The position numbers and the translations under genes were made by a program. From assembly GCA_964344035.1 (NCBI GenBank), contig CAYFLK010000009.1:22242-86241 (forward strand): a stretch of DNA of 64,000 bases, read 5' to 3'. Shown one piece after another: positions 34,029 to 44,300 of the stretch; within the stretch, counting starts at the first letter, position 1, and the number at the start of each line of letters is the position of its first letter. Below the pieces are notes generated by a model. It did not search any database, was not told the DNA's origin, and saw only the letters and a list, made by a program, of their open reading frames with translations. The stretch comes from UBA1014 sp964344035. GTDB taxonomy: Bacteria; SAR324; NAC60-12.

Positions 34029-37000
34029 CCGTCTTAACCGAAAACACTCTCGAACAGACCGCCCTGGACTGGTTCTCATCCCTTGGCTGGCAGACCGCCT
34101 TCGGCCCCAACATCAGCCCGGACGGTCCGGCCTGTGAACGCGGGGATTACGACCAGGTTGTCCTGGCCGGAAGACTTCAGACCGCGATCGAAAACATCAA
34201 CCCAAACATCCCTCCGGATGCCATTGAAGAGGCCGTCCGGAAAATCACACGGACCGAGTCACCCAGCTTGATCGAAAACAACCGGCGTTTCCATCGAATG
34301 CTGACCGATGGTGTGGATATCTCCTATATGCAGGAGGGTAGAGAGGTCCACGACAAGGTATGGCTATTCGACCTCGAGATTCTTTCGAACAACGATTGGC
34401 TCGCTGTCAATCAGTTCACCGTCATCGAGGATCGCCTGTCTGCGTGCGGACACGCACAGGCAGGCAGAAACCGCCGGCCCGACATCGTGGTTTTCGTCAA
34501 TGGTCTGCCCCTGGGCGTGATCGAGCTCAAGAATCCGGCGGATGAAAAGGCAACCATTCGTCACGCATTCAACCAGCTTCAGACTTACAAGAGCGATATT
34601 CCCGGCCTCTTCATCTATAACGAACTGCTTGTCATTTCCGACGGGCTGGAGGCCCGCGGCGGAACGCTCACGAGCGGCTGGGATCGGTTCATGCCATGGC
34701 GCACTATTGACGGCAAAGAAGTCGCCCCGCGAGGCTCCGTGGAGCTTGTAGTGCTGCTCAAGGGGATTTTCGACAAGCGACGTTTTCTCGACCTTGTTTT
34801 GAATTTTATCGTGTTCGACGATGACGGCGCCACCATCGCCAAGAAAGCGGCGGCCTACCACCAGTTCCATGCCGTGAACAAAGCGGTTGAATGTACCTTA
34901 TCAGCATGCGGCATCGATGCTGATCCTGGCATGCTGTATGCCCGCTTCCCGGAACATGACGAGCACAACCCTTTTGAAGTGCGCGAGCCGCAGGCCGCTT
35001 ATGGTTCGGGAAACGAACACTTCGGCGGCCGCCGCATCGGGGTGATCTGGCATACCCAGGGAAGCGGCAAGAGCCTTTTGATGGCGTTCTTTGCCGGTAA
35101 AGTCATCCGTCATCCCGCTATGGAAAACCCCACGTTGCTGATGATCACCGACAGGAACGACCTGGACGACCAACTTTTCGGCACGTTTTCATCCTGTAAC
35201 GATCTTCTGCGGCAAACACCCATTCAAGCGGAAAACCGGGAGCATTTGAAGGAACTGCTTCAGGTTCCTGCCGGTGGCGTTGTTTTCACGACGATTCAGA
35301 AGTTCCTGCCCGACGCCAGGGGCCAGCAATACCCTGAGTTGTCCGCCCGGCACAATATCGTGGTCATTGCCGACGAAGCGCACCGCAGTCAGTACGACTT
35401 CATCGACGGATTCGCACGCCACATGCACGACGCCCTGCCGAACGCTTCCTTCATAGGATTTACGGGAACTCCCATCGAGCGCGATGACCGCAGCACGCCT
35501 GCGGTCTTTGGTGACTACATCGACAAATACGATATCCTGCGCGCGGTCGAGGACGGAGCCACCGTGCCCATCTTCTACGAAGGCAGGCTGGCGAAGATTG
35601 ATTTACGGGAAGAGGAAAAACCGAAAATCGACCCTGAGTTTGAAGAGATCACCGAGGGCGAAGAAGAGTCCGACAAGCAGAAACTGCGCACCAAGTGGGC
35701 CGCCTTTGAAGCGATGGTCGGCACGGAAAAACGAATCGGCCTCGTTGCGGAAGACCTCGTGAACCATTTTGAGGGCCGTCTCTCAGCCATGGACGGCAAG
35801 GCCATGGTTGTCTGCATGAGTCGTCGGATCTGCGTGGACATGTACAACGCCATCGTAAAGCTCAGACCGGACTGGCATAGCGGTGATGACCTGCCTGCGC
35901 CGCAAAGCAAAGCGGCGCGGCAGGCAGGCGACAAGATCGAAGTCAAAATCATCATGTCCGGTTCCGCCTCAGACCACGCTGAATGGCAGCCCCATATTCG
36001 CAGCAAGCCGCGTCGTGAGGCCCTGGCAAAAAGATTCAAAGACCCGGGCGACACAATGAAGGTGGTGATCGTGCGGGATATGTGGTTGACCGGTTTCGAC
36101 TGCCCGTCGCTACACACAATGTACGTGGATAAGCCGATGCGGGGACACGGCCTGATGCAGGCAATCGCCCGGGTCAACCGTGTGTTTAAAGACAAGCCTG
36201 GCGGATTAGTGGTCGACTACCTTGGCCTCGCAGATCAGTTGAAACGTGCCCTTGCGGACTACACCGAAGCGGGCGGCCGCGGCAAAGCGGCGGTCAACCA
36301 GGAAGAAGCCGTTACGGTGATGCTGGAGAAGTACGAAGTCGTCGTCTCCATGTTCCATGGTTTCGACCTGCCTGCCGCGCTGGGCACGGCGCAGGCAGGT
36401 TACGCCTCGCTTCTCCAAGCAAAACCGGCAAAGCGTATCGCCGTCATCGCGGCCGCCATGGAGCATATCCTTCAACTTGAGGATGGAAAGAAGCGCTATC
36501 TCGCAGAGGTGACGGCCTTGTCGAAGGCTTTTGCCCTCGCTGTCCCGCATGAGGAGGCCCTTAAGATTCGCGATGAAGTCGGGGTTTTCCAGGAAGTTCG
36601 CGCCGGGCTGGCGAAAGCAACGGTTGAAGGCGAAGGCAAGAGCCCAGAAGAGATGGATACTGCTATTCGCCAGCTCGTGTCGCGAGCAGTGGCGTCTGAA
36701 GAGGTCATCGACATTTTCGCTGCGGCTGGATTAAAGAAACCGGATATCTCAATTCTTTCGGACGACTTTCTCCAGGAGGTGCGGCAGCTTCCCCACCGGA
36801 ACCTCGCGGTGGAATTACTGAGAAAACTTCTGAACGATGAGATCAAGACGAATTCCCGAAAGAACGTCGTTCAGGCACGATCCTTCGCGGAGATGCTTGA
36901 AAAGGCCATACGGAAATACCAGAACCGTGCAATTGAGGCCGCACAGGTCATCGAGGAATTAATCAAATTAGCCAAGGAGATGCGCGAGGCTCAGCGGCGT

Positions 37001-37303
37001 GGCGATGATCTCGGCATGACCGACGATGAGATAGCCTTCTACGACGCACTGGAAGTCAACGATAGCGCCGTTAAGGTTTTAGGGGATGAGACGCTGAAAA
37101 CGATTGCCCACGAATTGGTCGAAGCGGTTCGACGGAGCGTAACGATAGACTGGACCGTCCGTGAAAACGCCCGCGCCCAGATACGTGTGATCGTGAAGCG
37201 AATTCTGCGCAAGTACGGGTATCCCCCAGACAAACAGGAAAAAGCAACCCAAACCGTTCTGGAGCAGGCGGAAGTTCTTTGTAGAGAATGGGCAACGGTG
37301 TGA
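34025..37303 (+). CDS. hsdR: Type I restriction endonuclease subunit HsdR
   Basis: A 1092-aa HsdR. The N-terminal nuclease domain ends in RRPDIVVFVNGLPLGVIELKNP, with the D...ExK nuclease residues. Next come the translocase motifs: Walker A TQGSGKS (about residue 343), DEAH (about 449), GFTGTPI, then helicase domain 2 (FDCPSLHTMYVDKPMRGHGLMQAIARVNRV) and a long helical C-terminus. HsdR translocates DNA and cuts it when the target is unmodified. Three palindromic elements are inserted in frame (34435-34464, 35890-35928, 36367-36399), adding about 34 residues at positions where family members have short loops. Its ATG overlaps the stop of the preceding gene. Confidence 0.95.
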   Translation: MTVLTENTLEQTALDWFSSLGWQTAFGPNISPDGPACERGDYDQVVLAGRLQTAIENINPNIPPDAIEEAVRKITRTESPSLIENNRRFHRMLTDGVDISYMQEGREVHDKVWLFDLEILSNNDWLAVNQFTVIEDRLSACGHAQAGRNRRPDIVVFVNGLPLGVIELKNPADEKATIRHAFNQLQTYKSDIPGLFIYNELLVISDGLEARGGTLTSGWDRFMPWRTIDGKEVAPRGSVELVVLLKGIFDKRRFLDLVLNFIVFDDDGATIAKKAAAYHQFHAVNKAVECTLSACGIDADPGMLYARFPEHDEHNPFEVREPQAAYGSGNEHFGGRRIGVIWHTQGSGKSLLMAFFAGKVIRHPAMENPTLLMITDRNDLDDQLFGTFSSCNDLLRQTPIQAENREHLKELLQVPAGGVVFTTIQKFLPDARGQQYPELSARHNIVVIADEAHRSQYDFIDGFARHMHDALPNASFIGFTGTPIERDDRSTPAVFGDYIDKYDILRAVEDGATVPIFYEGRLAKIDLREEEKPKIDPEFEEITEGEEESDKQKLRTKWAAFEAMVGTEKRIGLVAEDLVNHFEGRLSAMDGKAMVVCMSRRICVDMYNAIVKLRPDWHSGDDLPAPQSKAARQAGDKIEVKIIMSGSASDHAEWQPHIRSKPRREALAKRFKDPGDTMKVVIVRDMWLTGFDCPSLHTMYVDKPMRGHGLMQAIARVNRVFKDKPGGLVVDYLGLADQLKRALADYTEAGGRGKAAVNQEEAVTVMLEKYEVVVSMFHGFDLPAALGTAQAGYASLLQAKPAKRIAVIAAAMEHILQLEDGKKRYLAEVTALSKAFALAVPHEEALKIRDEVGVFQEVRAGLAKATVEGEGKSPEEMDTAIRQLVSRAVASEEVIDIFAAAGLKKPDISILSDDFLQEVRQLPHRNLAVELLRKLLNDEIKTNSRKNVVQARSFAEMLEKAIRKYQNRAIEAAQVIEELIKLAKEMREAQRRGDDLGMTDDEIAFYDALEVNDSAVKVLGDETLKTIAHELVEAVRRSVTIDWTVRENARAQIRVIVKRILRKYGYPPDKQEKATQTVLEQAEVLCREWATV
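34435..34464 (+). repeat. Palindromic CCTGNCT/AGGCAGG element, copy 3 (hsdR, nuclease domain)
   Basis: A 30-bp element with outer arms CCTGTCT and AGGCAGG, inner stem GCGTG/CACGC, loop CGGA and right bulge AC. It is read as LSACGHAQAG between VIEDR and RNRRPDIVVF, just before the conserved nuclease motif. Confidence 0.85.
35890..35928 (+). repeat. Palindromic CCTGNCT/AGGCAGG element, copy 4 (hsdR, translocase domain)
   Basis: A 39-bp element, the longest copy: arms CCTGCCT and AGGCAGG, inner stem GCGCCGC/GCGGCGC (7 bp), loop AAAGCAAA, bulge GGC. It is read as LPAPQSKAARQAG between WHSGDD and DKIEVKIIMSG. Confidence 0.85.
36367..36399 (+). repeat. Palindromic CCTGNCT/AGGCAGG element, copy 5 (hsdR, C-terminal part)
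   Basis: A 33-bp element: arms CCTGCCT and AGGCAGG, inner stem GCCG/CGGC, loop of nine bases, bulge GC. It is read as LPAALGTAQAG following MFHGFD. Confidence 0.8.
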
Positions 37304-37401
37304 AACTAAAGACCGCCCTACAAGGTGCTGTACTCGGACGGCAATTCCGTTCCGCTCCATTGCCGCCGCTGAGCTTGCTAGATGAGTGGACACCCGGGAC
37401 G

Positions 37402-37423
37402 GGCCCCCACGGGGGTCATTTTT
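37402..37423 (+). terminator. Possible terminator of the hsd operon
   Basis: About 100 bp after hsdR a short GC hairpin (GGCCCCC-AC-GGGGGTC) is followed by ATTTTT. The loop is only two or three bases, and the region overlaps the end of the convergent gene, so the call is weak. Confidence 0.35.
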
Positions 37424-37877
37424 CCAGCAGGCCGCTGAGAAAGCCGGCTGCCCCCACCGCGCAGACTTCACGGAAACCAAGGCATTTCACCTTCCCCAGC
37501 CGTGTTCCGTCTTTTGCGTATACGTAGGTCCAGAAAGTGGTCCAGTCATAATACGCGAGAAGTTTGCCTTTCTTATCATAAAGCCTGCGGTTTGATGCCC
37601 GGCCAACCCAGCTGTTATTCTTGTCATCCTTAACCACAAACAATTCAAAACCCTGTTGAGTTTTGACAAATCCCACCCGACCTTTCGGTTTTCCATTCAG
37701 TTCCTGCAGTTCCACATAATCAATGTAGACCAGGGCGATCCCCACAGGCTGGTTGTTCGGGTCCAGTATAGTACTTTTAAGCGGAAGCGCGGTGAGATTG
37801 GAGGGCGTTACGATAAGGAGGAACAGAAATCCGATCCGTCCATAACGAATCAAAGCAGCCAGCCTTTTTTCAGGCAT
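37416..37877 (-). CDS. Predicted secreted protein, 153 aa, unknown function
   Basis: An N-terminal signal-type hydrophobic stretch (IGFLFLLIVTPSNLTA) is followed by a beta-rich domain made of short repeated strand units (FELFVVKDD, RLYDKKGKLLAYYDWTTF, YVYAKDGTRLGKVKC), with a short hydrophobic C-terminus (AVGAAGFLSGLL). The repeated D/K-G pattern recalls small beta-propeller-like 'YD repeat' or four-fold beta-flower proteins, but this is a guess. It is convergent with hsdR. Confidence 0.5.
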   Translation of the reverse strand: MPEKRLAALIRYGRIGFLFLLIVTPSNLTALPLKSTILDPNNQPVGIALVYIDYVELQELNGKPKGRVGFVKTQQGFELFVVKDDKNNSWVGRASNRRLYDKKGKLLAYYDWTTFWTYVYAKDGTRLGKVKCLGFREVCAVGAAGFLSGLLEK

Positions 37878-37997
37878 TGTTTTATCAAATCAAATCATCG
37901 AGTTCCTGCATAACTCAACCCGGATGGTTCAGCAAAAAACACATGGCTCACCTCAATTACGATTCACGAGATAACCACATGTTCATTGCAACCCGGA

Positions 37998-38162
37998 TCA
38001 TGCCTCCTTTGGATACCGCCGTTCGCATTCCTCAATCAAATCATGGAGAAAATCATCCCGCTCGATCATGATCACCTTGACATCATGAAAGTAAAGATGC
38101 CAAAGGACCCAGAAACAGATAAAGGAAACAGCAAGAAAAACAAATGCCGGGATTAAGGTCAT
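37998..38162 (-). CDS. Small single-span membrane protein, 54 aa
   Basis: From the ATG at 38162 (AAGGAT about 12 nt upstream) the protein has one transmembrane helix (IPAFVFLAVSFICFWVLWHLYF) and a short charged cytoplasmic tail (ERDDFLHDLIEECERRYP). No family is recognised. A longer start at 38219 is possible but adds an unlikely leader. Confidence 0.45.
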   Translation of the reverse strand: MTLIPAFVFLAVSFICFWVLWHLYFHDVKVIMIERDDFLHDLIEECERRYPKEA

Positions 38163-38350
38163 GCGGGTTTCATCCTTGGTTGTGTAATAACATAAAGGGA
38201 ACGCATCCGCGCCGATCATTCACATTGAGTTTCAATATACGTTCCAAAATTGGATGAATCCGGGATCTCAGTTCATTTTAATCTCATAATTCCGGTTTAG
38301 TTTTGTTTATCACCGAAATCAGTCTTCCGCGGTCGAACATGGCATGAAGA

Positions 38351-39358
38351 TCATGGCACGCCTGGTCTTACCCCGCGTAAATTAATCGACTCGAGTACTT
38401 GCGGATTTACAACATTGATTGGTGTGCCGTTTACGTACGCAACAATCTGGTCGAAAATATCTGAAAACTGGATTTCATACTCCTCGAGTGCTACATACCC
38501 GATATGTGGCGTACAAACCACGTTTTCGCTTGTGAACAATAAATCATCGGTGTCAACTACCGGTTCTTTTTCATAGACATCAACTGCAGCCATACCCGGT
38601 CTTCCTTTTTCCAGGGCAGTATTCAATGCGCCCCCCTCGATCAGGCCGGCACGACTTGTATTGACAAGCAAAGCCGATGGTTTCATCCGGGCAAGATCTT
38701 CCGCTGTCACTATTCCCTTTGTCGCTTCAACCAGGCGCATATGCAGCGAAATGATGTCACAGCCAGAAAAAAACTCCTCCTTCCCGGATGCCGCAAAATA
38801 ACCGTCGTTTTGCTCACGCAAGAGCGAAGCCTCCCTTGCCCAGACAAGCACGTTCATTCCGAATGCATTGCCGTAGCCAGCCACAACCCTACCGATTCTG
38901 CCATATCCGTAGATTCCGAGTGTTTTCCCGCGCATGCCCCTGCTCACCCCTATCTGCCATTTCCCCGCTTTAAGTGCGGACATTTGCTGAGGTATTTGAC
39001 GCATCGCGGAAAGGATCAGCCCCCAGGTCAGTTCAGCAGTTGAGTAAGAAGGGGTGCCAGGATGTTGACTTGAAGAAACGATGACACCATGCTCTGTGCA
39101 TGTATCTATATCGATGTGTGGATAAACGCTGCGCTGGCTTATAAGTTTCAGGTTGTCCAGCAGTTCAAGCAGGGACGCACGAATCTCTGTTCGCTCGCGG
39201 ATCAGTACGAGCACCTCGGTATCCCTCAACCTGTCAGTAAGTGCATTTACATCCTGAACGTGATCGTTCCATATTTCTACCTCGTGACCGTCCAGTTTCC
39301 TGAAACACTCCAATGTACTCAGTGTATCGTGATAATCGTCAAGGATTGAAATCTTCAT
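38351..39358 (-). CDS. D-isomer specific 2-hydroxyacid dehydrogenase
   Basis: A 335-aa NAD(P)-dependent oxidoreductase with the Rossmann motif GIYGYGRIGRVVAGYG (about residue 149), NTSRAGLIEGGAL carrying the catalytic Arg, and TPHIGYVALEEYE carrying the catalytic His. The family reduces 2-oxo acids to D-2-hydroxyacids or oxidises e.g. D-3-phosphoglycerate. The substrate cannot be read from the sequence; the protein lacks the regulatory ACT domain of long SerA enzymes. It stands alone on the minus strand. Confidence 0.85.
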   Translation of the reverse strand: MKISILDDYHDTLSTLECFRKLDGHEVEIWNDHVQDVNALTDRLRDTEVLVLIRERTEIRASLLELLDNLKLISQRSVYPHIDIDTCTEHGVIVSSSQHPGTPSYSTAELTWGLILSAMRQIPQQMSALKAGKWQIGVSRGMRGKTLGIYGYGRIGRVVAGYGNAFGMNVLVWAREASLLREQNDGYFAASGKEEFFSGCDIISLHMRLVEATKGIVTAEDLARMKPSALLVNTSRAGLIEGGALNTALEKGRPGMAAVDVYEKEPVVDTDDLLFTSENVVCTPHIGYVALEEYEIQFSDIFDQIVAYVNGTPINVVNPQVLESINLRGVRPGVP

Positions 39359-39501
39359 CGTTCATTTTTATGACGTTGGCATGCTAATGTTTCATTCCTG
39401 CAGGAAGAAGAAAACATCTTCACTCATTACATTAATCTGGTTTAAGCAGGAATACGGTCTTTGCTGAATTAAAACATGTGCCCGGGCTTTCAAAGTATGA
39501 T

Positions 39502-40314
39502 TTACCTCCGAGGATCATGACTCTCATGCGCAGTGGAGACCTGATGCCGAAAACTCAAACTGGTCAAAAACAACCAGGCTCCAAGGGCCGCGAATAAATG
39601 TTTCAGTGAATGACCGCTGAATCCGATATAATTGTAGACTGCATGATCAAACATCTCGAATATTTTTGCAGCCACATATACAATCAGCATTCCAAAAATC
39701 CATGATGTTCCATCAAGACAGGATCGGTAGAAAAGAAGCATGACAGGGATCATCAGCAACGGCAAAAACTGAACCAGCCCATATGGCCTGAGATCTCCAA
39801 TTCCCTGCGTTTCCGTGATGTACCAGTAAATCACCGAGGCAATTCCAAACAGGATCAGCACCCACAAGAGCCTTTTTGCGGTGTGCCTGGAAACGGTTTC
39901 TCCAAATATAATTGTAAAGAAGGACATGAAGGATATGGTAATCGGGAGCCTGTCCCACACCAGCGTTTGATTGACAGGAGCAAGATGATACCAGCCTGAA
40001 CCGAATCCGATTAAAACCAATCCCGTGAAGAACGCTGTGTACGCATTGCCAAGGGGTTGGATAACGCCCGGCATCTCTTGTGTTTTCAACCTGACCAGGC
40101 CGGTGATTCCCAGTAGAATAAAAGGGATATTGGTCACAACATTCCAAAAATGGGGAATTCCGAAGAAAACTCTTTGATCGGCAAAATTGTGGAATTCGGG
40201 GTTTTGAGGAACAGGCGGGACGAAAATCAGGACAATTATTGCAATTGTCGCGGAGACCGCGGTGATGTGAAACTTCGGTTCATTCAACTGCCTGAAAATT
40301 GAAATCATCGGCAC
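39502..40314 (-). CDS. Ceramidase-like (CREST superfamily) integral membrane protein
   Basis: A 270-aa protein with about seven transmembrane segments. The conserved metal-binding positions of the alkaline ceramidase/CREST hydrolases appear as GFGSGWYHLAPVNQTLVWDRLP (S, H and D) and, near the C-terminus, GFSGHSLKHLFAALGAW (two His). The N-terminal FADQR...GIPHFWNVVTNIPF also matches. Eukaryotic members hydrolyse ceramide or act as receptors. The lipid target in bacteria is unknown; sphingolipid or other amide-lipid hydrolysis is possible. Confidence 0.7.
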   Translation of the reverse strand: MPMISIFRQLNEPKFHITAVSATIAIIVLIFVPPVPQNPEFHNFADQRVFFGIPHFWNVVTNIPFILLGITGLVRLKTQEMPGVIQPLGNAYTAFFTGLVLIGFGSGWYHLAPVNQTLVWDRLPITISFMSFFTIIFGETVSRHTAKRLLWVLILFGIASVIYWYITETQGIGDLRPYGLVQFLPLLMIPVMLLFYRSCLDGTSWIFGMLIVYVAAKIFEMFDHAVYNYIGFSGHSLKHLFAALGAWLFLTSLSFRHQVSTAHESHDPRR

Positions 40315-40361
40315 CCTGTTCAGGGATCGGAAAATTCAGGAATGATTAAAAATTACCGCAG

Positions 40362-41312
40362 TCAATCCGCCGCAACAGTTTCCTGCTGTACTGTTTGTGA
40401 AGGCTCGGAAAAAATTTGCTGGTTTTCATTTTCAGGGATGTTCCCTACCGCTCTCTTGATCGGCCCCGCGAGACGTTCAACTGTTTTAAGCTGGTTCAAC
40501 GCATATAGGTGCACGCCCTCTACCCCATCACTGATCAGTTCTTCGATCTGCTGTTCTGTGTGGTCCCAGCCAATTTCCCGCATTGCTTCGGAGTCGCCGG
40601 CATGTCGTTCCAGTTTGATGCGAAGGGAATCCGGGATGGACACCCCGCACATTTCCGACATCCGACCCAAGGGCTTGAGTGCAGTGGGAGAGAGCAGTCC
40701 CGGAATCAGCGGAACCTGTACCCCTTCCTTTCGCAGGCGGTCCCGCCAACGCAGGAAATGTGAATTATCCAGAAAAAACTGGCTGACAACAAGGTCGGCC
40801 CCGGCCTCTACCTTGCCGATCAGGTAACGCAGGTCGGCTTCCCGATCCGGATTTTCCACATGCCCTTCCGGGTATCCTGCTGCTCCGATGTAGAACTTGT
40901 TTCTCCGTTTTATCGCGGCAATCAGTTCCGATGCATAACCGTAGCCGTCCCGTGGTTTTGCGAATATATTCGAGCCGGCCGGAGGGTCTCCCCGCAGCGC
41001 CATCAGGTTTTTGATCCCTGAAGCTTCCAGTTTGTCCAGCACCCTGTCGATCTCCCCTGCCGTGTGCGAGACACAGGTCAAATGAGCCATCGCCTCTATG
41101 CGCAATTGATGCTTGAGGTGGACAGTGAGTTCATGGGTATTGTCGCGGGTACTCCCTCCGGCGCCATAGGTGACTGAGATGTAATCCGGAAAATGGAGTT
41201 TGAACAGTTTCAGGGTGGATTTCAGCCGCTCCATCCCTTTTTCGGTTTTCGGCGGAAATATCTCGATGGAAAATACAAATTCCTGCTTTTGATAATACTC
41301 ACCTACATACAT
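40362..41312 (-). CDS. metF: 5,10-methylenetetrahydrofolate reductase
   Basis: A 316-aa flavoprotein with the MTHFR pattern: FSIEIFPPKTEKG at the N-terminus (catalytic Glu), SVTYGAGGSTRDNT, MALRGDPP and DLVVSQFFLDN. It reduces methylene-THF to methyl-THF, the methyl donor used by MetH. The last about 25 residues form a glutamine-rich tail beyond the barrel. It lies 20 bp after metH, so they form one operon. Confidence 0.96.
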   Translation of the reverse strand: MYVGEYYQKQEFVFSIEIFPPKTEKGMERLKSTLKLFKLHFPDYISVTYGAGGSTRDNTHELTVHLKHQLRIEAMAHLTCVSHTAGEIDRVLDKLEASGIKNLMALRGDPPAGSNIFAKPRDGYGYASELIAAIKRRNKFYIGAAGYPEGHVENPDREADLRYLIGKVEAGADLVVSQFFLDNSHFLRWRDRLRKEGVQVPLIPGLLSPTALKPLGRMSEMCGVSIPDSLRIKLERHAGDSEAMREIGWDHTEQQIEELISDGVEGVHLYALNQLKTVERLAGPIKRAVGNIPENENQQIFSEPSQTVQQETVAAD

Positions 41313-41332
41313 GGTTTTCCTCCGTTAAAAGT

Positions 41333-44300
41333 TCAAGTTTCCGCGGATACCGATCCTTCGTAGCCAAGGACCGGACCGAGCAGGCGTTCAGTTTCTTTAT
41401 GAGACAACCGCTTGCGCTCCGCATAATCATCCACCTGGTCCCGCATTATTTTCCCTACCGCGAAGTATCGCGCCTCAGGGTGACCGAAGTAAAGCCCGCT
41501 CACGGAACCGGCGGGAAGCATCGCGCAGCTTTCAGTCAACGAGACGCCGATATGTTCCTGCACTCCAAGCAGATTGAAAAGAGTCCTCTTTTCAGTGTGA
41601 TCGGGTTGAGCGGGATACCCCGGAGCGGGCCTGATGCCGCGGTATTTTTCACGAATCAGGTCTTCACTACTCAGGGCTTCATCCCTGCCGAAGCCCCATG
41701 CGATGCGCATCTGCTGATGCAGGTATTCCGCGTAGGCCTCAGCGAGGCGGTCCCCCAGCGCCTTGATGAGGATGGAACGGTAATCGTCGTGCTGCTCTTC
41801 ATACCCGCGGGCCAGAGCATCCACTTCATGCCCGGAAGTGACTGCAAAAAATCCCAGGTAATCCGGACGGCCTGAGTCCACTGGGGCGATAAAATCCGCA
41901 AGCGCATGGTTAGGTTTGCCATAATCTTTCGCAAACTGCTGCCTGAGAGTATGGAAAACGGAGCAAACCTGTTTCCGTGTTTCATCCGTGAACACGAGGA
42001 TGTCATCTTCCTCACTGTTTGCGGGAAAGAACCCAGCCGCCGCACGTGGTGTGAGCCATTGTCCAGCAATGATTTCCTTCAGTATTTCCTGTGCATCGTC
42101 GTACAGTCTTTTTGCTTCAGTGCCGATTATTTCGTCCGCCAGTATTTTCGGGTAGCGACCCCTCAATTCCCAAACCTGAAAAAACGGGGTCCAATCGATA
42201 AAAGGGATCAGGGTTTCCAGATCCACCGCTGAGAAGTGTTCAACAGGCAAACCCGGTTTGCCCAGGTCAAAGGTGGAAGTGTGTGAAGGGAGTGCCCCGT
42301 AAACCCGGATTCCGAGAAAATCCGGAGTGTCAATACGGCAGCTTTCCCAATCAATCCTCGTGCGGTTAGCACGTGCATCCTCAAGCGTCAGCATGCGCCG
42401 GGACTGCCCACGCTGCTGATATGCCTGCCGCCGACGCTCGTGCTCCTGCCTGAGTTTTGCCGCATATTCCAGCCTTGTATCAGGGTTGAGCAGTTTTGAT
42501 ACTACTCCGGCCACACGTGAAGCATCCGGCACGTAAGCCACCGGGTGATCGTACTTTGGCGCTATTTTAACCGATGTATGTACCGGACTCGTGGTCGCGC
42601 CGCCGATCAACAGGGGCCACTCGCATGTTTGCCGCTGCATCTCATTTGCCGCATGTACCATTTCATCGAGTGAAGGGGTGATCAGTCCGGAAAGCCCGAT
42701 AATCGTCGCGCCGCGTGAACGGGCTGTCTCCAGGATTTTTTCGCAGGGGGCCATCACCCCAAGATCGATCACCTCGTAATTGTTGCATCCAAGGACCACT
42801 CCGACGATATTCTTGCCGATGTCGTGAACATCGCCTTTGACCGTGGCAAGCAGGACCGTGGCCCTGGACTTTGACCGGCTGGACTGGTTTTTTTCTTCCT
42901 CCATGAACGGCTCCAGGTACGCTACCGCCTGTTTCATCACCCGCGCGCTTTTCACGACCTGCGGGAGAAACATCTTTCCGCTGCCGAAGAGATCCCCGAC
43001 GACTTTCATGCCCTTCATCAACGGTCCTTCAATCACCGCAAGCGGACTTCCGTATTGCTGACGAGCCTCTTCGGTATCGTCTTTTATGAAATCAGTTATT
43101 CCTTTTATGAGGGAATGGCACAGGCGCTCTTCGACGTCCCCCTCACGCCACAAGAGGTCTTTACCGGGACTCCTTTCACGCTCGCTCCGATAGGATTCGG
43201 CAAATTCCAGCAGCCGCTCGGTGGCATCTTCGCGGCGGTTCAGCACAACGTCCTCCACTTTGGTTAGCAGGTCACCGGGTATTTCTTCATATACATCCAG
43301 CATGCCTGCATTCACGATGGCCATATCCATCCCGGCATTGATCGCATGGTACAGGAAAGCCGAATGCATGGCTTCCCGGATCGGGTTGTTTCCGCGGAAG
43401 GAGAAGGAGATGTTGCTCACTCCACCGCTGACTTTTGCCCCCGGACAGTGCATCTTGATCAGCCGGGTTGCCTCTATGAATGCGAGCGCGTAATCGTTGT
43501 GTTCCTCAATCCCGGTGGCCACGGTGAGGATGTTCGGATCGAAGATGATATCTTCGGGAGGAATGAGCGCCTTTTCGGTCAGCAGCCGGTATGCGCGGCT
43601 GCAAATGGTAACTTTGGATTCAAGGTTGGTTGCCTGGCCGTTTTCATCAAAGGCCATCACTATCACGGCCGCTCCAAATCGGCGAATTCCTCGTGCCTGT
43701 TCCAGAAACACCGCTTCACCCTCCTTGAGACTGATCGAGTTGACGATGCTTTTACCCTGCAGGCATTTCAATCCTGCTTCAATCACAGGCCATTTGGAAC
43801 TGTCGACCATCACCGGAACGCATGAGATGTCCGGTTCGGAAGCAACAAGGTTCAGAAACCTTGTCATCGATGTTTCACCATCAAGCATTCCCTCATCGAA
43901 GTTAATGTCGATGATATTTGCTCCGGCCTCCACCTGCTGCCTCGCGATGCTGAGTCCGGCCTCGAAATCTCCGTTTAGTATCAGCTTTTTGAAGCGTGGG
44001 GACCCGGTAACATTGGCGCGTTCACCGATCATCAGGAAACCTGTGTCATCGGTCACGTTCAACGGTTCAAGTCCGGAATAGCGGGAGAGACGCGGGATGT
44101 CGGGAATTACTCTGGGAGTAATATCCCGTGTAATTTGCTCCAGGGTCTGGATGTGTTCCGGAGTGGTCCCGCAGCATCCGCCTGCCAGGTTCAGCCAGCC
44201 CTGTTCGGCAAAATCCAGCATGATTTCCGCAAACTCGTCGGCACTCTGCTCATATTCCCCCATCGCGTTGGGCAGACCGGCATTCGGGTAGCACCCTACG

